Below are positions 8,432 through 17,084 of a stretch of 64,000 nucleotides of DNA, in pieces. A program made the translations under genes and the position numbers. The DNA comes from Faecalibacterium langellae. GTDB lineage: Bacteria > Bacillota > Clostridia > Oscillospirales > Ruminococcaceae. The DNA is taken from contig NZ_NMTR01000021.1 of the NCBI RefSeq assembly GCF_002549775.1, forward strand, positions 186,001-250,000, written 5' to 3'. The first letter of the stretch is position 1, and each line of letters opens with the position of its first letter. The notes under the pieces are model-generated. The model had not been told where the DNA came from, did no database searches, and saw only the letters and a program-made list of their open reading frames with translations.

Positions 8432-8537
8432 GATTTTCCCACATCCTCTGTTAAAATACGCCTTTTTCCAGCCGCAATGCCGGAAAACAAACAATTCATT
8501 CTACCGCTTTTTTAACGAGATGTCAAATAAAATGCAC

Positions 8538-8572
8538 AAAAAAGAGGGAGAGTTTTTGGCAAACTCTCCCTC
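8538..8572 (-). terminator. Intrinsic terminator of the suf operon
   Basis: A 12-bp perfect stem (GAGGGAGAGTTT) is followed on the minus strand by TTTTTTGTGC, 16 bases beyond the sufU stop codon. Confidence 0.9.
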
Positions 8573-8588
8573 GACTGCTTGAAAAAGT

Positions 8589-9026
8589 TTATTTCACTTT
8601 GCCTTCGCCGTCCAGCGCTTCTTCCAGCGTGTGCCATGCCAGCACCGCGCACTTGACGCGGGCGGGCACATGGGCGATGCCCTGCAAGGCGGCCACATCC
8701 TCCAGATCATCCAGCTGTTCCGGGGTGATCTTGCCCTTGATCATGTCAAAATACAGCCCGATCAGGCGGCGGGCTTCCTCCACAGGGCGGCCCTTGACAA
8801 GGTCGATCATCAGCGAAGCCGATGCCTGCGAGATGGCACAGCCGCTGCCGATGAAACCGGCATCCTCAATGACACCGTCCTTCACCCGCAGCTGCAGGGT
8901 GATGTCGTCGCCGCAGCTGGGGTTGACGCCCTCCAGGCTGTGGGTAGCGCCCTCCACCGGGTGGCGGTTCTCCTTGCTGCGGCTGTTCTCGGTGATCACC
9001 TGCGTATACAGTTCATTCAGGTTCAT
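8589..9026 (-). CDS. sufU: Fe-S cluster assembly scaffold / sulfur-transfer protein SufU
   Basis: A 145-residue IscU/NifU-N-fold protein, last gene of the suf operon. The three conserved cysteines are Cys38 (NPSCGD), Cys63 (GSGCAIS) and Cys126 (RVKCAV); with Asp40 they match the zinc ligands of Firmicutes SufU. The insertion between the second and third cysteine typical of SufU rather than IscU is present. SufU accepts persulfide sulfur from SufS for the SufBCD scaffold. It overlaps the end of sufS by four bases, so translation is coupled. Confidence 0.93.
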   Translation of the reverse strand: MNLNELYTQVITENSRSKENRHPVEGATHSLEGVNPSCGDDITLQLRVKDGVIEDAGFIGSGCAISQASASLMIDLVKGRPVEEARRLIGLYFDMIKGKITPEQLDDLEDVAALQGIAHVPARVKCAVLAWHTLEEALDGEGKVK

Positions 9027-10249
9027 AAGCCCATCACCTTTCGTACATTTTCAAGATTCTCCAGCAGGGCGTCCACGTCCGCTTCGGTGTTGTAGACAGC
9101 CACGCTGGCGCGGCAGCAGGAGCCGATGCCGAGAAAGTCCATCAGCGGCTGTGCGCAGTGATGACCGGCACGCACGGCCACGCCGCCGGCGTCCAGAATG
9201 GTGGCCACGTCGTGGGGGTGCACGTCGTTCACGTTGAAGGACACCACGCCGAAGCGATTGGCAGCGGTGGGGTCGCCGTAGACGGTGAGCCACGGCATCT
9301 GCGCCATGCCCTTGAGCATCCGGTCCAGCAGGGTGTGCTCGTGGGCCATCATGGCGTCCCAGCCGATGGCGTCCATATAGTCCAGCGCAGCGGCAAAGCC
9401 CACTTCGCCGCCCACGTTGCGGGTGCCCGCCTCAAACTTGCGGGGGCCCTCGGCCCAGGTGGCGCTGTGCTCATGCACCGCACCGATCATGTCACCGCCG
9501 CTGAGGAAGGGCGGCATCTTGTCCAACAGTTCAGCACGGGCGTACAGGGCCCCCATGCCCATGGGGGCATACAGCTTGTGGGCCGAGCAGGCGGCAAAGT
9601 CCACGTCCAGCTTCTTCACGTCCACCGGCATATGGGGGGCACTCTGGGCGCAGTCCAGCACCACCACGGCGCCCACGGCATGGGCGCGAGCCACGATGGC
9701 TTCCACGGGGGCACGCAGGCCCAGCACATTGGACACCATGCCCACGGCCACCAGCCTGGTCTTAGCGGTAATTTTCCTGTCCAGTTCTTCTTCGGTCAGG
9801 TATCCGGCAGCATTGGGGTACAGATAGACCAGCTTTGCACCGGTAGCCTCGGCCACGCGCTGCCACGGCACCAGATTGGAGTGGTGCTCTGCCACCGAGA
9901 TGACGATCTCGTCGCCCTCGTGCAGGAAGTGCATGCCGTAGCTGTAGGCCACCAGATTCAGGGATTCGGTGGTGTTCTGGGTGAACACGATTTCATCGTC
10001 CTGCGCGTGAAAGAACTGCGCCACACGGTGGCGGGCCCCTTCGTGGGCGTCGGTGGCACGCATGGCCAGTTCGTAGACGCCCCGGTGGGGGTTGGCGTTG
10101 TCGTGTTTGTAGTAGTTCGTTACGGCGTCCAGCACCTGGGTGGGGTGCTGGGTGGTGGCGGCGCTGTCCAGATACACCAGACGGTTGCCGTTTTCATCGG
10201 CGGCAAGGATGGGGAAATCCTTGACCCAGGGGTTATTCTGCATGGTCAT
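9023..10249 (-). CDS. sufS: Cysteine desulfurase SufS
   Basis: A 408-residue PLP enzyme that takes sulfur from L-cysteine, giving alanine and a protein persulfide. The PLP lysine is in SAHKLYAPMG, and the catalytic cysteine is in the loop RAGHHCAQPLM, the class II (SufS) signature. The N-terminal YLDSAATTQHP is also typical. It lies in sufCBDSU order, overlapping sufD by 17 bases. AAGGAGG precedes two candidate starts: 10249 (MTMQNNPW, 4-5 bases away) and 10243 (MQNNPW, about 10 bases away); I give the longer, but the shorter is equally plausible. Confidence 0.94.
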   Translation of the reverse strand: MTMQNNPWVKDFPILAADENGNRLVYLDSAATTQHPTQVLDAVTNYYKHDNANPHRGVYELAMRATDAHEGARHRVAQFFHAQDDEIVFTQNTTESLNLVAYSYGMHFLHEGDEIVISVAEHHSNLVPWQRVAEATGAKLVYLYPNAAGYLTEEELDRKITAKTRLVAVGMVSNVLGLRAPVEAIVARAHAVGAVVVLDCAQSAPHMPVDVKKLDVDFAACSAHKLYAPMGMGALYARAELLDKMPPFLSGGDMIGAVHEHSATWAEGPRKFEAGTRNVGGEVGFAAALDYMDAIGWDAMMAHEHTLLDRMLKGMAQMPWLTVYGDPTAANRFGVVSFNVNDVHPHDVATILDAGGVAVRAGHHCAQPLMDFLGIGSCCRASVAVYNTEADVDALLENLENVRKVMGL

Positions 10250-11312
10250 CCAGCCTCCTTGCTGCTTCTTCCTGCACTTCGGTGCGCAGAGCTTCCAGCG
10301 GAATCTTATCCAGTGCGGGCGCGAAGCGGGCATCCACCATCAGGCGGCGGGCCTGCGCTTCGGAAAGGCCCCGGGAGCGCAGATAGTAGAGCTTTTCCTC
10401 GTCCAGGCGGCCAATGGAAGCCGCGTGCTGGCCCTCCACTTCTTCCTCACCGCATAAGATCAGCGGGGCGGTACGGTTGCGGGCGTTGGGGCTGAACAGC
10501 AGCACGTCCTCGCTCTCGTGGCCCACGCCCCGCTTGGCGCCCCGGCGGAAGTCGATGGTGCCGCGCAAAATCTTGCTGGCATGGCCGGTCAGCACACCGG
10601 CGGTGTGCATCTCGCACAGGGTGTCCTTGGCAGTGTGCACCGAGACATCGTTGTAGTCCAGCACGGCTTCGGCACCGCCAAAGTAGACGGCATCGAGGTC
10701 ATACTCGGCCTTGGCGTGGTCCAGCAGCGCGCGGGTGCCGCAGGCAGAAACGCTGCCGCCCAGTTCCACGCGCACCTGCTCCACGCGGGCAGAGGTGCTT
10801 TCTTCTACAGCCACGGCGTCCCAGCGGCGGGCACGGCTGCCCAGCAGCTGCACCTGCACCAGTTTGACGTGGGCCCCCTCGGCGGCGCGGATGCGCACAA
10901 GGTTTGCCGCCACGCCGTTTTCGGCGTCGCCGCGCAGCACCTGCACAAGGGTAACGCTGGCGTTTGCCTTCACGTCCACGTCCAGCACGCTCACAGCGTT
11001 CGGGTGGGCGGCATCCAGCGTGAACTCAAACACGGCAGGTTCGGCCACCGTCACGCCCTCAGCCACGGTGAGCGCATGGCGCACGGTGGCGTTTTCCAGA
11101 ACAAAGGCATCCGTCTCTGCGCCCATGCCGCTCTCGGCAAAGGCGGTAAATTCTTCTTCGCTCTCGCCGACCCCGGCGGGCAGGGTGACGGCAAAGTTTG
11201 CTTCGCCCCAGTCCCCGGCAGGTTCCGGCAGGGCGGCGGCCGCAGGGGCCGTATTCACGCCGCACTGGTTCCAGGTGGGCACCGGCAGGCGGTTCATGTT
11301 TGTATCATTCAT
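10233..11312 (-). CDS. sufD: Fe-S cluster assembly protein SufD
   Basis: A 359-residue SufB/SufD-family beta-helix protein that forms the SufBC2D scaffold. The C-terminal part has the family pattern: VLTGHASKILRGTIDFRRGA, then HESEDVLLFSPNARNRTAPL and LDEEKLYYLRSRGLSEAQAR, equivalent to SufB segments. The N-terminal 120 residues are divergent, as usual for SufD. The ATG at 11312 is eight bases after AGGGGG; the upstream TTG at 11336 is less likely. It starts 17 bases past the sufB stop. Confidence 0.9.
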   Translation of the reverse strand: MNDTNMNRLPVPTWNQCGVNTAPAAAALPEPAGDWGEANFAVTLPAGVGESEEEFTAFAESGMGAETDAFVLENATVRHALTVAEGVTVAEPAVFEFTLDAAHPNAVSVLDVDVKANASVTLVQVLRGDAENGVAANLVRIRAAEGAHVKLVQVQLLGSRARRWDAVAVEESTSARVEQVRVELGGSVSACGTRALLDHAKAEYDLDAVYFGGAEAVLDYNDVSVHTAKDTLCEMHTAGVLTGHASKILRGTIDFRRGAKRGVGHESEDVLLFSPNARNRTAPLILCGEEEVEGQHAASIGRLDEEKLYYLRSRGLSEAQARRLMVDARFAPALDKIPLEALRTEVQEEAARRLDDHAE

Positions 11313-11328
11313 CAAAAACGCCCCCTTC

Positions 11329-12747
11329 TCAGCCAATGCTGCCTTTCATTTCCAGATGGATCAGGTTGTTCATTTCCACGGCGTACTCCACGGGCAGCTC
11401 CTTGGCAATGGGCTCGGCAAAGCCGCCCACGATCAGCGCCCGGGCGTCCTCCTCGGAAAGGCCGCGGCTCATGAGGTAGAACACGGCTTCCTCGCTGATG
11501 CGGCCAATTTTTGCTTCGTGGCCCACATCCACGGCGTCGCAGCGGATGTCCATCTCGGGGATGGTATCGGAGCGGGAGCGGTCGTCCAGCATCAGGCTCT
11601 CGCAGGAAACGGCGGATTTGCTGTTTTTCGCGTTCGGCAGCACCGTGACGGAACTGCGGAAGTTGGAGATGCCGCCGTCCCGGGCAATGGACTTGGTGGT
11701 GATGTGGGAACTGGTGCCCGGGGCAGCGTGCACCACCTTGGCACCGGTGTCCAGATCCTGTCCGGCACCGGCAAAGGTGATGCCGGTGAACTCCATGCGG
11801 GCACCTTCACCGGCCAGAATGCTCATGGGGTACAGGCAGGAGGTGTGAGAACCAAAGGAGCCGGACACCCACTCGATGGTGCCGCCCTTTTCCACCTTGG
11901 CACGCTTGGTGTTCAGGTTGTACATGTTCTTGGACCAGTTCTCAATGGTGGAGTAGCGCACGCGGGCATTCTCGCCCACATAAATTTCCACGCAGCCTGC
12001 GTGCAGATTGGCCACATTGTATTTGGGCGCGGAGCAGCCCTCGATGAAGTGCAGGTAAGCGCCCTTGTCCACGATGATCAGGGTGTGCTCGAACTGGCCT
12101 GCGCCCTTGGCGTTCAGGCGGAAGTAGGACTGCAGCGGAATTTCCACATGTACCCCGGCGGGCACATACACAAAGGAGCCGCCGCTCCACACGGCACCGT
12201 GCAGGGCCGCGAATTTGTGGTCGGTGGGCGGCACCAGCTTCATGAAATGGGTGCGCACCATCTCGGCGTAGGGGCCGGTGAGGGCGCTTTCCATATCGGT
12301 GTAGACGACACCCTGCTCGGCTACCTCAGACTTGACGTTGTGGTACACCACCTCAGAGTCGTACTGAGCGCCCACACCGGCCAGCGAAGCACGCTCGGCC
12401 TTGGGGATGCCCAGACGCTCGAAGGTGTTCTTGATGTCCTCGGGCACATCGTCCCACTTGCCGCGCATCTCGGTGTTGGGGCGCACATAGGTGACGATGT
12501 TGTTCATGTCCAGCCCTTCGATGGAAGGGCCCCAGTTCTGCACCGGCATCTTGTTGTAGGTATCCAGTGCCTTCAGGCGGAACTCGCGCATCCACTCGGG
12601 GTCATGCTTCTCGGTGGAAATCTGCTCCACGATGTCGCGGGTCAGGCCGGAGTTCACCTCAAAGGCGGCATTCTCGCCGTCCTTGATGTCGTAAATGCTG
12701 CGGTCTACCTCGGCGACATCGGTCTTTTCGGTTTCAAAGGCTCTCAT
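11329..12747 (-). CDS. sufB: Fe-S cluster assembly protein SufB
   Basis: A 472-residue scaffold subunit of SufBC2D on which nascent clusters are built. It has the typical SufB opening (HDPEWMREFRLKALDTYNKM), SGGSFVYVPAGVHVEIPLQS, the beta-helix core, and the C-terminal VGHEAKIGRISEEAVFYLMS with RGLSEEDARALIVGGF. Length matches the family. Its ATG overlaps the sufC stop in an ATGA junction, so the pair is translationally coupled. Confidence 0.95.
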   Translation of the reverse strand: MRAFETEKTDVAEVDRSIYDIKDGENAAFEVNSGLTRDIVEQISTEKHDPEWMREFRLKALDTYNKMPVQNWGPSIEGLDMNNIVTYVRPNTEMRGKWDDVPEDIKNTFERLGIPKAERASLAGVGAQYDSEVVYHNVKSEVAEQGVVYTDMESALTGPYAEMVRTHFMKLVPPTDHKFAALHGAVWSGGSFVYVPAGVHVEIPLQSYFRLNAKGAGQFEHTLIIVDKGAYLHFIEGCSAPKYNVANLHAGCVEIYVGENARVRYSTIENWSKNMYNLNTKRAKVEKGGTIEWVSGSFGSHTSCLYPMSILAGEGARMEFTGITFAGAGQDLDTGAKVVHAAPGTSSHITTKSIARDGGISNFRSSVTVLPNAKNSKSAVSCESLMLDDRSRSDTIPEMDIRCDAVDVGHEAKIGRISEEAVFYLMSRGLSEEDARALIVGGFAEPIAKELPVEYAVEMNNLIHLEMKGSIG

Positions 12748-13502
12748 TTTGCTTCGTCCTCCTTCACCGCATGGAAGCCCTCCTCGATGATCTCGTTCAC
12801 CAGCTCGTCGCCGCCGGTGCGCACGATGTGGGCATCGTCCAGCACATGGACGTAATCCACCTTCAGGCCTTCCAAAATCTTGGCGTTATGGGTGATGATG
12901 ATGAGGGCATTGGTCTCGTTGTGGTAGGCCTTCACGCCCTGTGCCACGGTCTTCACGGCGTCCACGTCCAGACCGGAATCGGTCTCGTCCAGCAGGGCCA
13001 GCTTCGGCTTGAGCATGAGCAGCTGCAGAATTTCACTCTTTTTCTTCTCGCCGCCGGAGAAACCCACGTTCAGGTAGCGGTCGGCGTAGGCCGGGTCCAT
13101 GCCCAGTGCTTCCATCTGCTGGGCCAGCTCCTTGCGGAAGGCAAACACCTTGACCGGCTTGCCGGTGATGGCGTTCTGCGCGGTGCGCAGGAAGTTTTCC
13201 AGCGTGATGCCGGGAATTTCTTCCGGCGTCTGGAACGAAAGGAACATGCCCGCCCGGGCACGTACATCGGCGGGTTCGTGGGTCACATCCTGCCCGTTAA
13301 AGATGATCTGTCCGCGGGTGACAGTATAGCGCGGGTCGCCCATCAGGGCGCTCATCAGGGTGGACTTGCCGGCACCGTTGTGGCCCATGAGAACATGGGT
13401 CTCACCGGCGTTGATGGTCAGGTTTAACCCGTTCAGCAGGACTTTCTGCTCCTCGCCGACGGTGACCTGTAGATCTTTGACTTCCAGCAGCGGACTGCTC
13501 AT
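12744..13502 (-). CDS. sufC: Fe-S cluster assembly ATPase SufC
   Basis: A 252-residue ABC-type ATPase, first gene of the suf operon. Walker A is GHNGAGKST, the signature region is NVGFSGGEKKKSEI, and Walker B is PKLALLDETDSGLD. Its ATP cycle reshapes SufBD during cluster assembly. The start at 13502 (MSSPLLEVKDLQV) lies eight bases past GGAGG; the alternative ATG at 13517 lies upstream of that site. The order C-B-D-S-U is the standard Firmicutes arrangement; no iscR/sufR-type regulator is adjacent. Confidence 0.95.
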   Translation of the reverse strand: MSSPLLEVKDLQVTVGEEQKVLLNGLNLTINAGETHVLMGHNGAGKSTLMSALMGDPRYTVTRGQIIFNGQDVTHEPADVRARAGMFLSFQTPEEIPGITLENFLRTAQNAITGKPVKVFAFRKELAQQMEALGMDPAYADRYLNVGFSGGEKKKSEILQLLMLKPKLALLDETDSGLDVDAVKTVAQGVKAYHNETNALIIITHNAKILEGLKVDYVHVLDDAHIVRTGGDELVNEIIEEGFHAVKEDEAK

Positions 13503-13545
13503 AAAATGCACCTCCAAATAACGTAGAACCAGCGAACACGCATAT

Positions 13546-13607
13546 CAGAGTGTTGCGCTAGGATAACTCTCTGCCTGCATTCTATATCTTTTTGATAGGA
13601 ATTGCAA
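13546..13607 (-). promoter_or_regulatory. suf operon promoter with downstream dyad
   Basis: On the minus strand TTGCAA (13602-13607), a 17-bp spacer and TAGAAT (13579-13584) form a good sigma-A promoter. Around the predicted +1 lies CAGAGTGTT-N10-AACTCTCTG (13546-13573, eight of nine pairs), a candidate operator. Confidence 0.65.
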
Positions 13608-13742
13608 GAGGAGGCCATAAAGTGTTCATACACTTCGGCAGAATAGCCAAAGATATCCGACTGTATTACTAGGAGATTGTGCAGGAAAAAGCTCGTAGTG
13701 AAAGATGCCGTGAACGGCGGCGGCCCCTTTCTGTGAAAAAGT

Positions 13743-13774
13743 GAGCCGGAAAAATCTGCAGATTTTTCCGGCTC
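13743..13774. repeat. Perfect 32-bp palindrome; partial copy of a dispersed hairpin repeat
   Basis: GAGCCGGAAAAATCTG is followed directly by its exact reverse complement. It is preceded by GTGAAAAAGT and followed by GCAAAT, flanks shared with copies near 45.4 kb and 61.5 kb. It sits just beyond the stop of the MATE gene and could also stop transcription. Confidence 0.75.
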
Positions 13775-13798
13775 GCAAATAGTAAAATCAGGATAGCT

Positions 13799-15130
13799 TT
13801 ATCGTTTTGCCACTGCCTTGCGGTACACCGGGTAGGCCACCAGCGCCGACAGCACCTCGGTGACCCAGAAGGCGTGCCACACGCCGTTTGCACCCAGGAA
13901 ACGGCACAGCACGGCCGCCAGCGGCATGATGAAGATGACATAGCGGCACAGCGAGATGACCAGCGATTCCGCACCCTTGCCCAAGCCCTCCAGCGCGCCG
14001 GAGGAGGTGGTGGACACCGCCGACACGATAAAGCCCAGACAGATGATGCGCAGGGCAGTTTCGCCGTAGGCGATGGTCTCGGGGTTCGAAGTAAACATCT
14101 GCATCAGCGGGCGGGAAGCGAACAGGCAGATGACCGTGCCTGCCGCCATGATGGCCGCGCTCATGATGAGGGTGAGTTCGTAGAGCTTTTTCACGCGGGC
14201 GTGCTCTTTGGCACCGTAGTTGTAGCCGATAAGCGGGCGCATACCCTGCACGATGCCGTTGGCGGGCAGGTACAAAAAGGTCTGCAGCTTGTAGTAAATG
14301 CCCAGCACCACCACATAGCTCTGAGAGAAGGCTGCCAGCAGGCCGTTGAGGAAGGTGACCAGCAGGGAAGGCAGGGCCAGGTTCAGGATGGCGGGCACGC
14401 CGATAGCATAGAGTTTGCCGTCCAGTGCGGCGTCCGGCCGCAGGCAGCTGCGGCGCAGGCGGATGGGCAGCTCGGTGCGGGCGTAGACGACGAGGTAGAC
14501 GCACAAACTCAGCAGCTGGCCGATGCCGGTGGCAAGGGCTGCGCCCGCGATGCCCATGGCAGGCACCGGGCCCAGGCCGAAGATGAGGATGGGGTCCAGG
14601 ATGATGTTGCACACGCAGCCGAAGATCAGCGCCACCATAGTCACCTTCATGCGGCCCACGGCCTGAAACATCTTCTCAAAGGCCAGCGCCGCCATGTTGA
14701 TGGTGGCAAACAGGAAGACGATGGTGGAGTAGGTGATGCCGGATGCGATCAGGCTTTCATCGCTGGTGAACCGGCGCAGAAAGCCCGGCATGATGGCAAT
14801 GCTGACAAGGGTGATGAGGATGCCGTGCACCAGACTGAGCGCCATGCCGTGGGTGGCGGCAGTCTCGGCTTTCTGGCGGTCGCCCGCGCCGAGGTACAGC
14901 GCGATCATGGCATTGATGCCGATGCCAAAGCCGATGGCAATGGCGTTGGCAAAGTTCTGGATGGGGAACACCAGCGAAAGGGCCGTCATGGCGTCCTCGC
15001 TGATGCGGGCCACGAACAGGCTGTCCACGATGTTGTACAGGCTGTTCACCAGCATGGAGATGACGTTGGGCAGCGCCATGGACACCAGCAGCGGCAGCAC
15101 CGGTTTTTCTTTCATAAAGGTTTCGTTCAT
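13799..15130 (-). CDS. MATE-family multidrug/solute exporter
   Basis: A 443-residue, 12-helix antiporter of the multi antimicrobial extrusion family. Both halves show the family pattern: PLLVSMALPNVISMLVNSLY and NIVDSLFVARISEDAMTALS in the first, VPAILNLALPSLLVTFLNGL in the second. Such proteins exchange Na+ or H+ for drugs or metabolites; the cargo is unknown. The ATG at 15130 has AGGAG seven bases upstream. It is transcribed divergently from the YfcE-like gene, and its leader holds a transcription terminator (15155-15197), pointing to attenuation control. Confidence 0.9.
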   Translation of the reverse strand: MNETFMKEKPVLPLLVSMALPNVISMLVNSLYNIVDSLFVARISEDAMTALSLVFPIQNFANAIAIGFGIGINAMIALYLGAGDRQKAETAATHGMALSLVHGILITLVSIAIMPGFLRRFTSDESLIASGITYSTIVFLFATINMAALAFEKMFQAVGRMKVTMVALIFGCVCNIILDPILIFGLGPVPAMGIAGAALATGIGQLLSLCVYLVVYARTELPIRLRRSCLRPDAALDGKLYAIGVPAILNLALPSLLVTFLNGLLAAFSQSYVVVLGIYYKLQTFLYLPANGIVQGMRPLIGYNYGAKEHARVKKLYELTLIMSAAIMAAGTVICLFASRPLMQMFTSNPETIAYGETALRIICLGFIVSAVSTTSSGALEGLGKGAESLVISLCRYVIFIMPLAAVLCRFLGANGVWHAFWVTEVLSALVAYPVYRKAVAKR

Positions 15131-15154
15131 AACATAACTCCTAAGTTTAAAACG

Positions 15155-15197
15155 CAAAAAAGCCACACAATGGCTCCAACAGGAACCATTGTGTGGC
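15155..15197 (-). terminator. Leader terminator (attenuator) upstream of the MATE gene
   Basis: A perfect 12-bp stem (GCCACACAATGG and complement) is followed by TTTTTT on the minus strand, located between the promoter and the MATE start codon. An upstream GTGTGG in the leader could pair with the first arm and form an anti-terminator. Confidence 0.75.
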
Positions 15198-15245
15198 GAA
15201 AAGTAGCATACTGCTGTAAAAATCCACACGATTTTTATTGGCTTA

Positions 15246-15274
15246 AAGATACCACATCTCCGGCAGCTTGTCAA
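15246..15274 (-). promoter_or_regulatory. Promoter of the MATE gene
   Basis: TTGACA, a 17-bp spacer, then TATCTT on the minus strand. It yields a leader of about 110 bases. Confidence 0.8.
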
Positions 15275-15308
15275 GATTCTTGCATATAAAAGTATGACTT
15301 TTATAGAC

Positions 15309-15337
15309 TTGACCATTTTTCGCCGGGACGCTACAAT
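15309..15337 (+). promoter_or_regulatory. Promoter of the YfcE-like gene
   Basis: TTGACC, a 17-bp spacer, then TACAAT, about 35 bases upstream of the start codon. Confidence 0.8.
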
Positions 15338-15371
15338 AAAAATGGATACTTTATAATAAGGAGAAGCTGCC

Positions 15372-15926
15372 ATGAAATGGATGATCGCGTCCGACCTGCA
15401 CGGGTCTGCGTTTTACTGCAAAAAGATGATCGAAGCCTTTGAGCGGGAGGGGGCCGACCGCCTGCTTTTGCTGGGTGATTTGTTGTACCACGGCCCCCGC
15501 AACGACCTGCCGGAAGGCTACGCACCGAAAGAGGTCATCCCGCTGCTGAACAGCCTGAAGCAGAAGCTGCTCTGCGTGCGGGGCAACTGCGATGCCGAGG
15601 TGGACCAGATGGTGCTGGATTTCCCCATTCTGGCCGATTACGCCGTGCTGCCGGTGGGCGAGAAGCTGATCTACGCCACCCACGGCCATGTGCACAACCT
15701 GAAAAACCTGCCGCCGCTGGCTGCGGGGGATATCCTGCTGCACGGCCACACCCACATCCCGGCGTGGACCGAGTTCGGCGATGGGAACCTCTACCTGAAC
15801 CCCGGTTCCCTGAGCATCCCCAAAGAAGGCAGCGCCCACAGCTATATGACGCTGGAGGATGGACTGTTCCAGTGGAAGACGCTGGAAGGGGATGTGTACC
15901 ACACATGGAAGGCCGGAAACGTTTGA
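15372..15926 (+). CDS. YfcE/MJ0936-type metallophosphodiesterase
   Basis: A 184-residue calcineurin-like phosphoesterase. All metal-binding motifs are visible: SDLHG near the start, LLLLGDLLYHGPRN, RGNCDAEVD, ATHGH and LLHGHTHIP, followed by the family's LNPGSLSIPK. The length matches YfcE, which hydrolyses phosphodiesters with Mn2+; the physiological substrate is not known. AAGGAG lies eight bases before the ATG. It has its own promoter and is divergent from the MATE exporter. Confidence 0.92.
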   Translation: MKWMIASDLHGSAFYCKKMIEAFEREGADRLLLLGDLLYHGPRNDLPEGYAPKEVIPLLNSLKQKLLCVRGNCDAEVDQMVLDFPILADYAVLPVGEKLIYATHGHVHNLKNLPPLAAGDILLHGHTHIPAWTEFGDGNLYLNPGSLSIPKEGSAHSYMTLEDGLFQWKTLEGDVYHTWKAGNV

Positions 15927-15945
15927 GTAAAATCCGTGTTTTTTA

Positions 15946-15974
15946 TTGACGAAACCGGCATGACGCGGTAAACT
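15946..15974 (+). promoter_or_regulatory. Promoter of the DUF2752/DUF4234 gene pair
   Basis: TTGACG, a 17-bp spacer, then TAAACT. The predicted +1 near 15981 favours a downstream ATG at 16015 over a GTG at 15979. Confidence 0.7.
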
Positions 15975-16014
15975 GAGGGTGGATTTCATCAAAAAGGCGG
16001 AATTGATAAAACAG

Positions 16015-16425
16015 ATGGAGACGACAAAGAAACGGGAACTGCGCAGTGTGCTGGACCTTGCGGCCAGTGCCGCACTGCTGGCGGTGCTCAACCGCCTGTT
16101 CGGCTGCCCCATCCGTCTGGTGACCGGCGTTTCCTGCGCAGGCTGCGGCATGACCCGCGCCTGGCTGAGCGTTCTGCGGCTGGACCTGCGGCAGGCGTTT
16201 TATTATCACCCGCTGTTTTTGCTTCCGCCGGTGGGCGCGGCGCTCTGGCTGTGCCGGAAAAAGCTGCCCCGAAAATTTTTGAAGGGATGTATGTACGCGA
16301 TGATCGGTGCTTTCCTCATCGTGTATGTATATAGAATGTTCCGGGGGGACGGGAATGTTGTGGCGTTTGACCCGCGCAGCGGCCTGGCCTTCCGGGTGAT
16401 CTCGTATTTACAAGGAGGAAATTGA
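16015..16425 (+). CDS. DUF2752 family small membrane protein
   Basis: A 136-residue membrane protein. It contains the DUF2752 hallmark, a paired-cysteine segment reading VSCAGCGMTRAWLSVLRLDL followed by RQAFYYHPLF, and about three hydrophobic helices. The function of the family is unknown. It ends two bases before the start of the next gene, a zinc-ribbon membrane protein, so the pair is one operon. The start is uncertain: ATG 16015 fits the promoter; GTG 15979 and TTG 16003 are in frame. Confidence 0.75.
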   Translation: METTKKRELRSVLDLAASAALLAVLNRLFGCPIRLVTGVSCAGCGMTRAWLSVLRLDLRQAFYYHPLFLLPPVGAALWLCRKKLPRKFLKGCMYAMIGAFLIVYVYRMFRGDGNVVAFDPRSGLAFRVISYLQGGN

Positions 16426-16427
16426 AA

Positions 16428-17021
16428 ATGTTCTGTTCACATTGCGGCAAAGAGATCCAGCCGGGCACCAAGTTCTGCCCGGCTTGCGGCGCAGACGTTT
16501 CGGCCCAGACCCAGGTGACGGAATCGGCCAACAAGGTGTTCCAGTCTGCCGAGGGCGAGCTGACCAGCGCCGTCAACGAGGTGCGCGACACCATCCAGAA
16601 GGGCGACACGGTCTATGCCGGGGAGCGCCTGACCGATAACCGCGGCCTGATCTCCTACATTCTGCTGAGCATCATCACCTGCGGCATCTATTCCTATTAT
16701 TTCGTCTACAAGATGGCCCATGACGTCAACATTGCCTGCAGCGGCGACGGCCAGGAGACCGGCGGCCTGCTGCAGTATATCCTGCTGTCCATCGTGACCT
16801 GCGGCCTCTACTCGCTGTATTGGGAGTACAAGCTGGGCAACCGTCTGGCTGCCAACGCCCCGCGCTACGGCATGACCTTCCAGGAGAACGGCACCACCGT
16901 GCTGATGTGGCGTCTGTTCGGTGCACTGCTGTGCTTTGTGGGCACCTTCGTGGGCACGAACATCCTCATCAACAACTCCAACAAGATCTGCAACGCATAC
17001 AACCGCTACAATAACCTGTAA
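16428..17021 (+). CDS. Zinc-ribbon plus DUF4234 membrane protein
   Basis: A 197-residue protein. Residues 1-25 form a zinc ribbon with two CxxC pairs (CSHCGKEIQPGTKFCPACG). After a linker, two repeats of the DUF4234 pattern follow: SYILLSIITCGIYSYYFVYK and QYILLSIVTCGLYSLYWEYK, then a third hydrophobic helix. DUF4234 proteins are small envelope proteins of unknown role. AAGGAGG is nine bases upstream of ATG 16428, and a strong terminator follows. Confidence 0.85.
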   Translation: MFCSHCGKEIQPGTKFCPACGADVSAQTQVTESANKVFQSAEGELTSAVNEVRDTIQKGDTVYAGERLTDNRGLISYILLSIITCGIYSYYFVYKMAHDVNIACSGDGQETGGLLQYILLSIVTCGLYSLYWEYKLGNRLAANAPRYGMTFQENGTTVLMWRLFGALLCFVGTFVGTNILINNSNKICNAYNRYNNL

Positions 17022-17033
17022 AAAGCGGTTTCG

Positions 17034-17072
17034 GAAGACCGGCAGCCCGTGAAGGACCGCCGGTCTTTTTTG
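17034..17072 (+). terminator. Intrinsic terminator
   Basis: AAGACCGGC pairs with GCCGGTCTT and is followed by TTTTTTG, just past the DUF4234 gene. Confidence 0.88.
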
Positions 17073-17084
17073 CGCAGAAACCTC

